Assembly: GCA_019321725.1 (NCBI GenBank)
Contig: CM033113.1
Coordinates: 1,736,001 to 1,800,000, forward strand
Length of the DNA stretch: 64,000 nucleotides
Direction: 5' to 3'
Source: Paulownia fortunei
Lineage: Eukaryota > Streptophyta > Magnoliopsida > Lamiales > Paulowniaceae
The position numbers were made by a program, and so were the translations under genes. Positions 39,900 to 51,629 of the stretch are shown one piece after another. The notes beneath the pieces were generated by a model, which had not been told where the DNA came from, did not search any database, and saw only the letters and a program-made list of their open reading frames with translations. Every line of letters starts with the position of its first letter. Within the stretch, counting starts at the first letter, position 1.

Positions 39900-42800
39900 G
39901 GGCTTTACTTAGCGAGCAAGTGTGGAAAAAAGAGAATATGGCGGAGAGAGAAACGGGAACGCGGGGACAAAAGGTAGAGTCGAGGAGATTCCAGAAGGAT
40001 CGATGGCAAATATAGAAGTAGTTAGGAAAGTTGGAAGGAAGAGACGGAGAAGCTGTTAGTTCACAGGGACAAGGGGGTGGGGGGGGGGGAAATATATATA
40101 TTTGTTTTTGGTATCAAGATGTAGAAGCAGGGTGGGGTACATTACACTAGTCGTAGTACAACAAAACTTTCGGCTTTTACTACGTCGTTTTGGTTCAAAA
40201 TGGAATTGTATCCGCACATTTTCCATATACAAGATTTTGGCTTTATGTTTTCATTCCTCTAAAAATAAAATTAATTACTTATATAATTTCTTCTACTTAT
40301 TCTCTTCAAATATTTTAAAAAATATTGATCATTATTATACATACAACAATTGATATATAATTTTTTACATATATAAGTATTTACATCAATAACAAATATA
40401 TATATTTTTGTATTCTAATCATTGCAAGAATTTAAATCTACATTTTTCTCAACTATTATATCATATAAAAATAATATATGACAATACAAAGAATCAACAA
40501 AAACATATATTTTACAATAAAAAATTAGAAACAAAATCAAATATATTTATTTTTCATACGTTCCTTAGACCATTTTCCTCAAATAAATCAAACCAAGCCT
40601 TTGTCTTTCTAGTAAGATTGGGAGGACCGTGTTAAGGAATCACAAAGACTATGTTCCCCCTCCCATAATCTTCTCTTTTTTTTTTTTTTTAAAGTTAATT
40701 TTACTAATAAAGTCGTCAATATTTTTTCAAATAATATGAGGAATCTTGCCTATCTGTCTCAACACTCAACAGCACAATTGTATTAAGCATGACGAATAGA
40801 ATACAACATCTCTGTTCATTCTAACATAGGCAACAAGACAGTTTCCCAAGGCTTATACCAATATGCGCAAGTGAGAACGGAATTCGATCTTGAATTCTAG
40901 TTATAAAACAGACCAAAAGAAAAACATTGAAAAATAAATCACATAAATTAATTGGAATAAGGAAAACATTTTCTAAATTCAAGGTCCAAAGATGAGTCCT
41001 TCTCAGAGACCATCTACATGAGCCAGCCAAAATGCTAAAGACTAGCCTTAAGAGTAGATTCCAAGACATCCAATGATGATGTACACAGATGATAGATTTT
41101 ACAATATATTGGCACAAGTTAAATATCAGAAAGACCAATAAATCCACCTAATGAAACTTTGCCACTGTAAAAGCTAAAGCAGTTGAGGAATGTGAGTCCC
41201 AGTAGCCATCCCCTTCCCATAAAGGCATACTGGCGCACTGCAGGTTCATGCAGATTCAAGGAAGACAAGAAGGCTACATAAGCATACATTATCAATTCCA
41301 TTAAACAGTCTGAATACACGCAAATAGGGACACAGTACAAAGAGCTGGTGCACCTCATGGACTGATAACTTTGCGGCTGTCAATGAGAAATACCTAATAC
41401 ACACAAAAAACTTTAAAAAATTAGCATCAATTCCATGAGCCACTGAACCATCGTACAGGTAAAATATGGGAATCATTCATACTATAAGTAGGGTAAGATG
41501 TTTACCTCTTTGGTGTCCACAACATTTCCTGCCATGGAGAGACAGACGTTGGTTCCAATAACTAATGCATGGACTGGTAACTTTCCCGACTGTCGATGAG
41601 TAACTAATACATACAAAAAAGTTTCAAAAATTAGCATCGAGTAAATGGGCCACAGACAACCATCCTACAGGTGAAATCTGTGAATCATCCTACATGTTTA
41701 CCTCTTTGCTGTGCACAAAATTTCCTGCCACGGAGACATTATAACAACGTTGGTTCCAGTCCATTTGCCTAATGGGCCAGAGCAATTCATACCCCATAAT
41801 TAAATTTTCCTCTAAGATGATAATACCTAAACCAAGTTAAACATAAAGCGAAACAATTGATATTGACTTATTAAAAACAATTAATTTCAAGCACTCATTG
41901 AAAAGGTAAGAACTGTTCTCTCCCTTCACTCCAACGCAGCATGAAGATCTCCTTTCTGCAATCGTCAAGTACACATGCACAAATACACACTCCTAAAAGA
42001 AGAAAGCAGCAAGTACAGAGAAGTCCTGGCCAAAGGCACAGTCACGTCCACAAACAGAAGATTGGAAATGGAAACCTGACCATCAATGCTAACTCACCCC
42101 TCGATCTAAAAGAAATAATGTTGATAGACAACTGTTGACAACTTCAAATATGAGTGGAAGTATCCATGAGCAAATAGCTGAAGCCACAGTTCTATTTCTC
42201 TGATAAAGCATCGTAAGTGTGCATATAGCTGATGAGTTCTAATTAGTAATGACAATAATTAAAAGAACATTAGGCTCAAATTTCAAATGAACTTCAAAGC
42301 TTTCTATAGTCTCTATGAACGTGGCGAGCAATACCAAGAAATACCAAGTACAACATAAATTGTAAAAAAGTTGCTCGCCGTGCAAGCATCAACTGGATCC
42401 AGGCTAACTGACATCTGAAAATCACTTTCAAGCCATTTTGTATCTCCTCAAGAAAAAGGACAGCCATTTTCTTATCTGAATAAGAGCGAACCATATTGAT
42501 CACCTTTAAAGCCACAGATATATCTTGACTGCAAAACATCATATGTGGAGTGGCGAATTCTTCATACAAGCAACTGCAATTCTTCATACTATTTTTTCAA
42601 AAGACACGAGGTACTATAATCCAAATAAACTCTTCTAGTTTTTGATTCACTAAAGAGCATGGTTATATCATAGGAATAAATAAAGGTTATAGAGGTTCAC
42701 AATAAATCAAGTCCATAGTGCTCCACGGACTACTACCATAAATTGTCTTCTTCAATTCAATTGGAATGAGCAATCAGGTTCAAAAACAGAAGTCAAAATG

Positions 42801-43040
42801 GACTATTTGGCTAAATATATGACAAAACAACGCACCAAAATTTGAATGCATCACCACCACCACCACCCCTCCCCACCACCCCGCCGTCTCCCCAGATTGG
42901 CAAATGTAAACTGCAGAGTACATAAGATAACTTCACTAAACTACAGTATCCTGAGTCTCAGGTGTGTACAAACCATAAGGTTAGGATAGACAGAAATTCG
43001 TCTTGTCAAAAATTATGTGCATCAAGCTTTAGCACAGAAG
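39900..43040. other. spacer between AGO2 and its broken copy
   Basis: 39.9-40.1 kb is the AGO2 upstream region and ends in a G-rich run (40074-40090). 40.1-40.7 kb is AT-rich. 40.75-43.0 kb has mixed composition and several minus-strand open frames of 75-108 codons, but none matches a family I know and none has paired splice sites. It may contain the 3' flank of the AGO2 pseudogene. No RNA gene was recognised. Confidence 0.4.
41363..41758. repeat. diverged tandem duplication, units of about 195 and 185 bp
   Basis: Unit 1 is about 41363-41557 and unit 2 about 41575-41758. Both run from a taactttg/c-cgactgtc-atgag start through aaaattagcatc, gtttacctcttt, tttcctgcca and end in cgttggttcca. Many substitutions and a small deletion separate them, so the duplication is old. 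Confidence 0.8.
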
Positions 43041-43050
43041 ACCCAGAATC

Positions 43051-43070
43051 TGTAGATTCACACAAAACTC
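43051..43070 (-). promoter_or_regulatory. degenerate miR403 site downstream of the AGO2 pseudogene
   Basis: The plus strand reads tgtagattcacacaaaactc. It keeps the bases equal to miR403 positions 2-10 (TAGATTCAC) and the AAACTC tail but has lost about two bases and gained one at the centre, where a microRNA-guided cut would fall. It sits about 95 bases past the pseudogene's stop, the equivalent place to the intact site of AGO2. Confidence 0.7.
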
Positions 43071-45056
43071 TTTCAGTTAGGAAAATAGATTTGGCAGTGG
43101 TTGTGTACTATGAACATAAAACTGTACAATCTTCACCATTACCATAAAAAAGTGGAGCCGGTCCTCAAACAAAAAACATGATGTTCTGAAGATACGGATG
43201 AAGGTTGTAGAAACTTTGAACAAATGTAGTAGATTTAGATGGGGACAATGATGTACCCACAGATGAAGGCAATGAACGAGACTGGAACTCCTTTGCCACT
43301 TCTTGAAAAATGCCCCCCCTATAGGCTACCAGGTCAGCATAGTAAACTGGTGGGACCAGTGAAACAGGTCTTGTACTATGTGCAAAGGTAAAGCACAGGT
43401 TGTATATAAGCTTTTGTAATTGGTCAGATGTGAGAATTTTCGTCCGAGTACACAGTAGTGCACTGCCTTGCTTGTCCCAATACATCCATAGTGACTGAAG
43501 TGATAAAAATCAAACTCAAAAGGATGAACAATCTTTGTATCTACAACAGTTCCCGGAGGCGCATTACCAGTGGGCCCCCCATCCCCCACATTCTCAAGAA
43601 AAAGCCAAGTCTGGCGTCTCTTCTGAGCCACAACAAGAGTGATTGTTGGCTGGTAATTATCATCACAAATAGCACTCTTCAAGTCAGATAACTCTTCGTT
43701 GAGTACCATATCAAATTGTCCCTCGCTGACATCATCACGGAAAACCACAGTTTTCTTTGGTTTAACCTAGTATTGATAAGATCCCGACACATAGACCCAA
43801 ATTTCAGAATCCTTTCAGTTCTGTGGTCTTGAGGGCAAACTCTTGCAGCATAGCGATTCACAGGAGGCCAGTTAACTGTTGAAACAACAGCAGCTATAGA
43901 TGGAGTTGTTGATTTCTTAGAGACTGGATGATTAACATCAGCTCCAATGAACATAACATGATCTTCCTCCTCAAAATGAGGAAGTCTTTGACTGAGCTCT
44001 ACATTACTCTCTCTGAGCTTTGCATTAATCTTGAGACAAAGGTTTCCAAGAAACTGGTCGTCGCCTCTGTTTGAATGCATGGACAAGCAACACTGAGTTA
44101 CTACTCCAATCCGTGTTTCAGACACCCATTTAAGATACTTATAGCCATGATACTTCTCTGCCATTACACAAATTATTATTTGTAATTTATTCCAGCTTTT
44201 TCTGCTAGTTTCCTGAACAACACTTCTGAGAAGCTCTTCCAGCCTGCTGACTGAAGAGAACTCACGCATGCCAGTTAAATGGCAAAGTAAAGGCTCCTCC
44301 ATGCAGATCCCTAAACTCCTGGATCGATTTCTCAGATTCTTAATGAAGTCTTCTGCTCTAAGCTTCAAACAATTAGAAGAGAAATTCAATTAAGGCCCAT
44401 CTTTCAATTCGTTTGCCCTCCACAACAGAGTTTTCAGTCAGGTTCCACCTGGCATTTCTCGTTTTCAACTCTTACTATATCAACAGTACCATCGGGAGCA
44501 CCTAACTTCAAGTCAGGTGGACCTATAACTCGACCTTCAACAAATGTCATGTTCTTATCAATTTGAAGTCCAAAATTTTTGGTGACTTCTCTGTGATAAA
44601 AATTGGAGAGGTTAACTACGGTAACCTTATTTTTCACCATAAATAACAAATTACATAACATTTACAGATGCATGTTGTAAGAAAGTGCAACAATGAAACA
44701 AATGCCTGCTAGGACCTTAGCAATCATTGTTCAAGTTTGAACATTCCCTTGATTCCTCAATGCATTCATCAACTAAGGCAGTAGTTCTATAGCTAAAACT
44801 ATAACAAATACAACAATTTTGTGTGGCAAAACCACTCGCATGCGATTTAATAAGTATTGAGATTCCATCAAGTAAGGTTCCAAATCAAACTACACATAGG
44901 GAAGAATAGTTAATTTGGATTCACATAAAAAGATAATAAGGAATTTAGATAGAACTTTTGTGAGTAATAAAATAAAATAGGAGACAACATGCTAATTAGC
45001 TTGTGGTGTGAATGTTATAGTTGCAAACTGTGTTATGGCCAACAGAATTTGATGTT

Positions 45057-45843
45057 TTATACACAGGGACGGAGCCAGGATTTTAGAATAGGAGGGGCGA
45101 GATTCGATTATAAAATTATTTTTTTATATATATAAAATTATTTTTTATTAGAATTTTTTTCTTAACTACTTTTTAGAAACTAAATATAAATATAAATATA
45201 ATACGTTATAGTTATACATAAATATTTTATGTCTATTATATTTGCACAAGTATTTGAACAAAAACTAACTTCTAAACGAAAATGTTAATCAATTATAATT
45301 CAATCTCACATAAAATAAAAACAAATTTACAATAATTTGAGCATTATTTCATAATCATTAACTCAATCAAACAATTTTTATATCATGAAAAACCTACACT
45401 TATGATTTTTTGTGAATTAATAAGCAACAAAAATGGAATCAAATAAGTTAAAAACTAAAAACTAAAATCAAAAAATCACAATAAGGAGTATTTTTTGACT
45501 AAAATATCCATATTTTTAGAAACTAAATCATAATAAATTTTAAAAATTAGTACAAATTCCTTTTCAAACTTTGTATCAATAATTAAATTCATTACCTAAT
45601 TTTTTTGAAAAAAAAGTTTAAAAATAATTTTATAACATCTCTAAATTTATTAAATTTACATATTCGAAATAGGATTATGAAAATTCGAGGGGGGCAATTG
45701 GAATAATTTAATTATTCAAGAGGGAGCAAATTTTTAAATTTATTAAAAATTACATATTAAAATTATAAATATAAAAAATCGAGGGGCCGCACGCCTGCAC
45801 CCACTGCCGCCCCTGCCCCCCCCAACTCCGCCATGGTTATACA
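45057..45843. mobile_element. 773-bp non-autonomous DNA-transposon-like insertion
   Basis: The body 45064-45836 starts cagggacggagcc and ends with the loosely inverted ctccgccatgg. It is flanked on both sides by TTATACA (45057-45063 and 45837-45843), a likely 7-bp target duplication. GC-rich ends enclose a very AT-rich core with no ORF. The 'gggacggagccagg' end is a common start of small plant elements; hAT affinity is possible but the usual 8-bp duplication is not seen. It lies in intron 2 of the AGO2 pseudogene. Confidence 0.6.
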
Positions 45844-45934
45844 GGAGACTGTCTGGAGATGCAATGATAGTCCTGTAGAGAAAGTAAACGCACCTCACAC
45901 AAGGTCCATCATGAGCTTGAAGAATTCCAAACAA

Positions 45935-46430
45935 ACAACAAAAAGAGAAAAAAAGAAAGAAAGAAAGAAAGATCTCATGGTAATCACTTCAATAATTGTA
46001 TCACAAGAATGTGTGAGTACAAATGCTTAGAACCTCACACGTGCACTGCTGTACATCAATCAAGCCTGACAAAAATCATATACCAAATCCAAGCAAACAA
46101 ACAAAAAGAAACAAAGAAAGATCTCATGGCAATGAATCCCAGAATTCCATCACAATCATACATCAATCAAGCCTGAAAAAAATCATGCCGAAGTACAACT
46201 TCTTTTGAATTACACCAATTCCAAGCAAATAAACATAAAGAACAAAGAAAGATCTCATGGCAATCAATCCAAGAATTCCATCAGAATCATACAATCAAGC
46301 CTGACAAAAATCATGCCAGGTTCAGCTTCTTTTGAATTATAACAATTCCAAGCAAACAAACGAAAAGAAAAAAGAAATATCTCATGGCAATCAATCCAAG
46401 AATTCCATCACAACCATACTCAGTCCCAAA
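45935..46430. repeat. minisatellite, about four units of 127-149 bp
   Basis: Units are marked by a(g/t)atctcatgg at about 45970, 46120, 46250 and 46378. They share caatcaatccaagaattcca, then caatcaagcctgacaaaaat, an a/g-rich aagcaaacaaac segment and cttcttttgaatt. It occupies the place in the AGO2 pseudogene where the rest of exon 2 and intron 1 should be. The units are too long and have no spacer structure for a CRISPR array. Confidence 0.85.
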
Positions 46431-46920
46431 ATACAAAGAAAATCAGCGCATTTCATTTGTATGTAATGCCCATATTTACTTATTTTTACAGCATGGAGAA
46501 AAAACATATACTTGAAGGAAGTCGAGAAGTCCTCTGAGTAGGAGGAGCAGGAGGCGGGTCCCACGATCTCCGGGTGCAACCCATTTCACTAGAGCCCCCA
46601 TTCCCTATCGCTGAAATAATGGCGTATGGGGCCCAGAGACGGCGCCACTCCCCTGGTTCCGAAGGTGCGCCGGCCTGTATTTAACGGACTGAGGCTGCGC
46701 CGGTGGCTGGTTATGTAAAGAAGTAGTGTTAGGGCTAGTGGGAAATGAATAACAGGAGTAAAAATATTGATACACACCCGAGGGCCTTGTCTGCTCGGAC
46801 CCTGATCGCTGCCGCCACCGGTTCCGCAGCCGAAGTTGTGGCGATCGCCGTCCATTCTAGGAGAGTGAGTGCCAGATTTGACGAAGACTGCCGCAGAAAG
46901 AGCCCATAATTAATTGACAT

Positions 46921-49780
46921 TTTAGGGGACGAAAAATGGCTTACTTAAGTGTACGTTGCATAAACTCATTCAGGACGGAGATGGAAAACCCAAAATATTT
47001 TTCATATTTATACTGATATACCCTTATCATCAAAAAGCAAACCGTTGGTTAGTCTCTTTTACCCATCCCGAAAAAGTCCAGCAACGACATCGTGTGGTAA
47101 AAAGTCGTGAGATTCCTAAAATGCGATTGAATCTAGTATATCCAACTCCGTGCACATATATTAATAGGTATACTTAAATATGAAAATGTACAAATATCAA
47201 TATGTATACTCAAATATGAAAATATTTATATATATATATATAAAACAACCATATATTTAATTACATAATATTGTGTATTTAAATAACACCTATAATTATA
47301 TACATATATTTGTTTATTTACACAAACATACTAATAAAAAATAATATACTCAATAAAATATATATATTTACATGAGTAAGTAAATGCGCAATATTTGTTT
47401 ATAGCTAAACAATACTATGATTTCTTATGTTTAAGTGTACCTAATTAATGATTTATTTACCTAATTTATTATTAATTTGATTATTTACTTTGAATTATTA
47501 CATGCAAGTATTCTATTTATTATTCTATTTATTACTTTTATGCATATAATACATATATATTAGTTTATATATTAAATCACAATTTGAAAGTCAATGATAA
47601 TTTAGACATATACGAACAAAAAAAAAAAAAAAAAAGCAAGTTGAATCTACTAATTAAATTCATTTATCAAACATTGTTTTTTAATTTATTCCTATTTTGC
47701 AATAAAACTTTACAAACACTCAACTTTTAATTTTGAGCAACTTTTTTTTTTTTTTTTGTGTGTAATTAAGCATTTTTCTAAACGTAAAAGTTTTTGCAAG
47801 CACTTCTATGACGTGTAATCTTAATATCAATGAAAAATAATGCAAAAGTTTGACAAATTGGTTTGATATCATCTTAGTTAAAACCAATATTTGCTATGGA
47901 TATTTATATAGGAGTCTGAAGGCTATATTTTCAAGCTATTAGCACATTTAGTAGATTGACATATTTGGTCTTCCATCTTTTTCCCCTTTCTTTCTTTATT
48001 TTTTTCTTCTTCTCTTAATTTGTTTCCTTCATGAATTTTTTTTACCAAAGCGTGTTGTAGAACCTAATCCACCCTTAAAAATTCAATTATTAAAGTATCA
48101 AATTCCTCCCCCATTTAATATGAGATGGGAGACCAATGAAAGACATCTATTATATAAGCTATTTCAGAATTCATTTTCATCGGATATGAGATTGCTACAA
48201 TCTCCTCTGTCCAAATTAGGAGATAGAGGAAAGATACCCACTATATAAATTGGCCTAGGATCCCCCTATTCGATATGGGATGAGAACCGCCACATTCTTC
48301 CCCAATCTTCAGTATTCACGCACGAGTCTCCCCCACTTAAACCATTACACACCCTCATACAATATAGGTCCCCCCACAGACCAGCCAACTATTGGTACTC
48401 ACACACAGGTCCCCTTAGTACTGGTAGAATCGTGCTTTAATACAATTTTGTTATGAGCTCAATTATAGGGATGACAATAGTATAAGTTTAAATTTGAACT
48501 CGCTTTATTTGAAACGGATTTTTAAAGTTATAAATGGAGAGTGTTGATTTTTATTTCCAAACTCGACCCATCTCAAACCCATCATATTTAATTAATTAAT
48601 TTATTTTTTTATTTTAACATATATACAATTATATTTTAAATAAATTATTTATGTTGTTTTTAAAAATTACATATTTTATTATTTTTTAAATTTTCGATCT
48701 AAACTCGGATCCGACGGATTTAGGGTGGGGTGGATCTCGGATCCTTAAAAATCTTAACACGATAAATCTCGAGATTTGATAAAACCACCAACATCTCTAC
48801 TCAATTCACTATTAAAATATTGATTAATAAAAAAGAAGAATATTTTACTGTATAAGTTAATTCTAACACATCATCTAATCAATGCACATAAAAGATTATC
48901 GTAATAAACTCACAGTATAGCACCTAGACGCATCTGCATCGCCATCACCACACACAAACAAACCATCACATGTTTATACACTGCATACAAACGTAACATA
49001 GAAAAATATAATACAAAACAAAAGTACAAAAAGAGTAATGCAAGGGCAACAAAAACAACTATGTTACAAACTGCTCTCATTATCCATTATTGCACTATCA
49101 CCAATCACACACCATTACTCAACAGGTACCCCAAAAAAATGAGTCCAAAACATAGTAGTAACAGGAAAATAAAGCAATTGTAGTAGCAAATTTTATTTTT
49201 TTCCTAATTGTCACTCATCATCGATCAATTTCATTTAGCATTAAACTTCTTGTTCAACCCACTTCAAAATAGCCCTCAAATGAACAAATTTTATCCCCTA
49301 CAAATCTTAATTTCTTCTTATAAGTCTATATGAAACGCACTTATTCAATTCAATCCCACTATAAGTAAAGTTTTCAACAATTAATCAAGTTGTTAACGGG
49401 ATTATCATTTTGTACTTTTGTTACGTGTTATGTATGGATGCTGTGTATCTATTTGTGATGACATTGTTGTATATATGTATGATGGCGTTGTGATAGAGAT
49501 GCAAATGACAGACAATGCTACACTGGTCAATACGAGCTTGGTAAAGGAAAAAAAAAATTCATGAGAAATTTTTTTTTATGAAAAATAGAAAGAAGACCAA
49601 ATATGTCAATGTCATGACTAAATGTGCCAATTATCTTGAAGTTGCAGGACGAAGTTGTCAAAATGTATACTTAGAAAAGAATAAGACATAGGAGGCCAAT
49701 CAACAATATTTGTCAAACTTTTGCATTGTTTTTCATTAATGTCACACGTATAAAAAAAAAATGTATGAAAAAAAAAAAAA
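46921..49780. other. AT-rich intergenic region with repeat-like patches
   Basis: 47.1-47.8 kb is dominated by AT dinucleotide-like DNA. About 47.95-48.45 kb has a different, C-rich texture (repeated aatatgagatggga/ gatatgggatgaga and tcccccact phrases) and resembles dispersed plant repeats, but ends could not be defined. 48.48-48.79 kb holds degenerate gatccgacggattt/ggatctcggatcc phrases. No gene was recognised. Confidence 0.4.
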
Positions 49781-49870
49781 GGAAACCTAAATGTGGGAAA
49801 ATCCATCCAAATCATTTAACCCGCCCAAAGTATTTGGGTTTGAGTGGATCCATCTATTTTAAATGGGTGC
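49781..49870 (+). repeat. ~90-bp dispersed element, copy B (upstream of the LSM gene)
   Basis: This is the partner of 29540-29630, in opposite window orientation but the same orientation relative to the downstream gene. It ends with atctattttaaatgggtg, followed within 60 bases by a ggcccaaggccc-like site-II sequence (TGGGCY type, about 49921-49935). Confidence 0.85.
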
Positions 49871-50081
49871 AAACGGTTTAGCCATTAATCCGCTTATGAT
49901 TTCGAGCTTAATACCTTTCGGCCCCAAGGCCCAAATGTCAACCAAAGAACACCCCATCCCCGTGGACAAATCAGGGGTGTGGCCAATTAATCGAAATGCC
50001 CTAGCTTGCTTGTTCATCCGGGATTAGGCCTTGAAGTTGAAGTCTTTAACTACTTTGCAGTGCTTCCCAGTGAGATTATCC

Positions 50082-51267
50082 GGTGAGTTATCCCCGAATT
50101 CAATCGTAGAATCGCTTTAGTGTTAATTTTACCGGAAATTGGAAGATATCCTTGAGATAATTGCAGATTCCGGAACGTCGATAGTTTCGTAGTTGAATTC
50201 CCATTGCTGCTAGATATTCTCTTTCCATGGGGAGTGCATATATTCCGTCTCATAAAGCATTTTCGCTTGACCTTTATCTATTAAGAAAAAACATAATTGT
50301 TTGTTTTCTCAAGGATCAAGGGCGATACTTATAATGCTCTTTTTCATTTGGTAAAAAAAAAAGAATTTATTTACTTTCTGATTTTTCCATTTGATTGATT
50401 GAGCATCAATTAATTAGATTTACAATCTTAGTTGCTCTAATCTATGAATATTAAGACTGTATCCTTAGCATGTTTCCTGGTATGTGTTTCTTGGCTTTCT
50501 AGGGTGTAAGTGCAACAGCTTCTCTGTTTATCTGCAAAAAAAAAATTACCTACGACTAACCAGCAGCTTTACTTGAAGATAGGTTAAGCAGCCTCTGTTT
50601 TACAAAACTGGAGTTTTTAAACCATGATACATGAGTTTACTATGTAAAACAAGTTAGCTAAGGCAAATGAATGTGTCTTGCAAATGTACATTCATTAGAT
50701 GATAGACCGGGGTATTTTCTTGGTAATGACACTGGATGGGCCACTCTGGTAGGTTGAGGGTAAAGTCATACCAGTTTATTTGTTGCCATTTTGTATTGTT
50801 TGGAGGAACGGTAGGGAGTACTCTCTTTCTTCTTCCAATACTTGGTAGATAATGTAGAAACTGCTGTAGACTAGGGATGATGCCTTTCCTGACTGCTTCG
50901 CCATTTTCAAGTTGATTGAACTCTTGGACCAGCTAAAAGGATAGCAAAGGAGCTGTATAAGGCACATATTTCAATTTCTTGAGGTTCCCATAAATCTTGT
51001 GAAGCAACTCTCCTTTATTATCAGAAGTTCCTAGTCACTTTCTTACCGTGGAGTTACGTTGTTAGAAACGAAAGCAAATCAGCTATTTTGCTTTATAGTT
51101 GAAATTGAAAATTATATAGAATATGGATCTTAGAGCATCAACCATTTTTTTTTTCCAATTGTTTTTCAGAGTATAGTTTGGCAAGATTGTTATGTTCAAC
51201 ATAGAATGCTCGATGTGAGGTTTTGTACATCTAGTTGATGTTAAATTCATTAGGTTTTCATCTACAG
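50082..51267 (+). other. 5' UTR intron of the LSM gene
   Basis: A strong donor (ccg|gtgagt) follows 50082 and a strong acceptor (tctacag) ends at 51267, five bases before the start codon. The upstream non-coding exon would begin somewhere after 49.9 kb. No coding frame is visible inside. Inferred from splice signals. Confidence 0.5.
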
Positions 51268-51272
51268 GAGTG

Positions 51273-51629
51273 ATGAACACTGCACAACAAGCTGGAGCGT
51301 CCTCAAATCAGGTGGAAAGCTCTGATGCTTCCGAACCAAAAACCTCAAATTTTGTGGCCCATGCAAAGAAACTGATACATCATCGAATGCTGATTGGAAT
51401 TAAAGATGGACGGTTCTTCGTAGGTACCTTTTATTGCATTGATAAGCAAGGGAACATTATTCTTCAAGATGCAGTAGAGTATCGCAGCACCAGACGATCT
51501 TCTCCTTCCCCAATGGAACATAGGGGTGTTGGTCTCATTCTTATCCCTTTCTCTTGTCGGACTTCTTGTCATGTGGATTGCTCCATGGAGGAGCAGCTAT
51601 CCCTTCTATCCCTTAAGGAGCAAAAATAA
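51273..51629 (+). CDS. small LSM-domain protein, LSMD1/NAA38-like
   Basis: The protein has 118 aa, with the start set at the first ATG (MNTAQQAGASSN). After a polar tail of about 30 residues, a single Sm-like fold follows: KKLIHHRMLIGIKDGRFFVG and FYCIDKQGNIILQDAVEY form Sm1, and GLILIPFSCRTSCHVDC forms the Sm2 part. This pattern fits the LSMD1/NAA38 subfamily, whose animal and yeast relatives are accessory subunits of the NatC N-terminal acetyltransferase; the corresponding Arabidopsis gene, as I recall, is At4g18372. Whether the plant protein is in NatC or in an RNA-binding Sm ring cannot be told from sequence. It has a single coding exon and converges with DEG5 (stop-to-stop about 915 bp). 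Confidence 0.88.
   Translation: MNTAQQAGASSNQVESSDASEPKTSNFVAHAKKLIHHRMLIGIKDGRFFVGTFYCIDKQGNIILQDAVEYRSTRRSSPSPMEHRGVGLILIPFSCRTSCHVDCSMEEQLSLLSLKEQK

Larger units (their letters stand above)
43165..46855 (-). pseudogene. broken tandem copy of AGO2
   Basis: The copy has the same exon order and strand as the intact AGO2. Exon 1 relic: 46855 down to about 46500, starting MDGDRHNFGCGTGGG and soon interrupted. Exon 2 survives only as its last 12-13 codons (45894 to about 45932, ending AHDGPCVR before a GT donor). The N-domain and PAZ coding part, about 1.17 kb in AGO2, is gone. Exon 3 (43165-44590) still shows MID-PIWI including GADVNHPV, VVFRDDVSEG and VYYADLVAYRG and the C-terminal NIMFFV. 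Lesions in exon 3 include an extra base near 44448 (CQWNL block), a break near 44390, a deletion of about 16 bases at 43769 and small deletions near 43437-43456 that remove the Trp of the VLWDEN block. A transposon-like insertion sits in intron 2. It cannot encode a working Argonaute. Confidence 0.9.

Noticed and set aside
42294..42587. 97-codon minus-strand open frame (MKNCSCLYEEFATP...)
   Set aside because: It looked exon-like at first, but no family is known to me and no paired splice sites were found.
45935..46430. Regular repeats that might suggest a CRISPR-like array
   Set aside because: Units are 127-149 bp, adjoin each other without unique spacers, and lie inside a plant pseudogene; this is a minisatellite.
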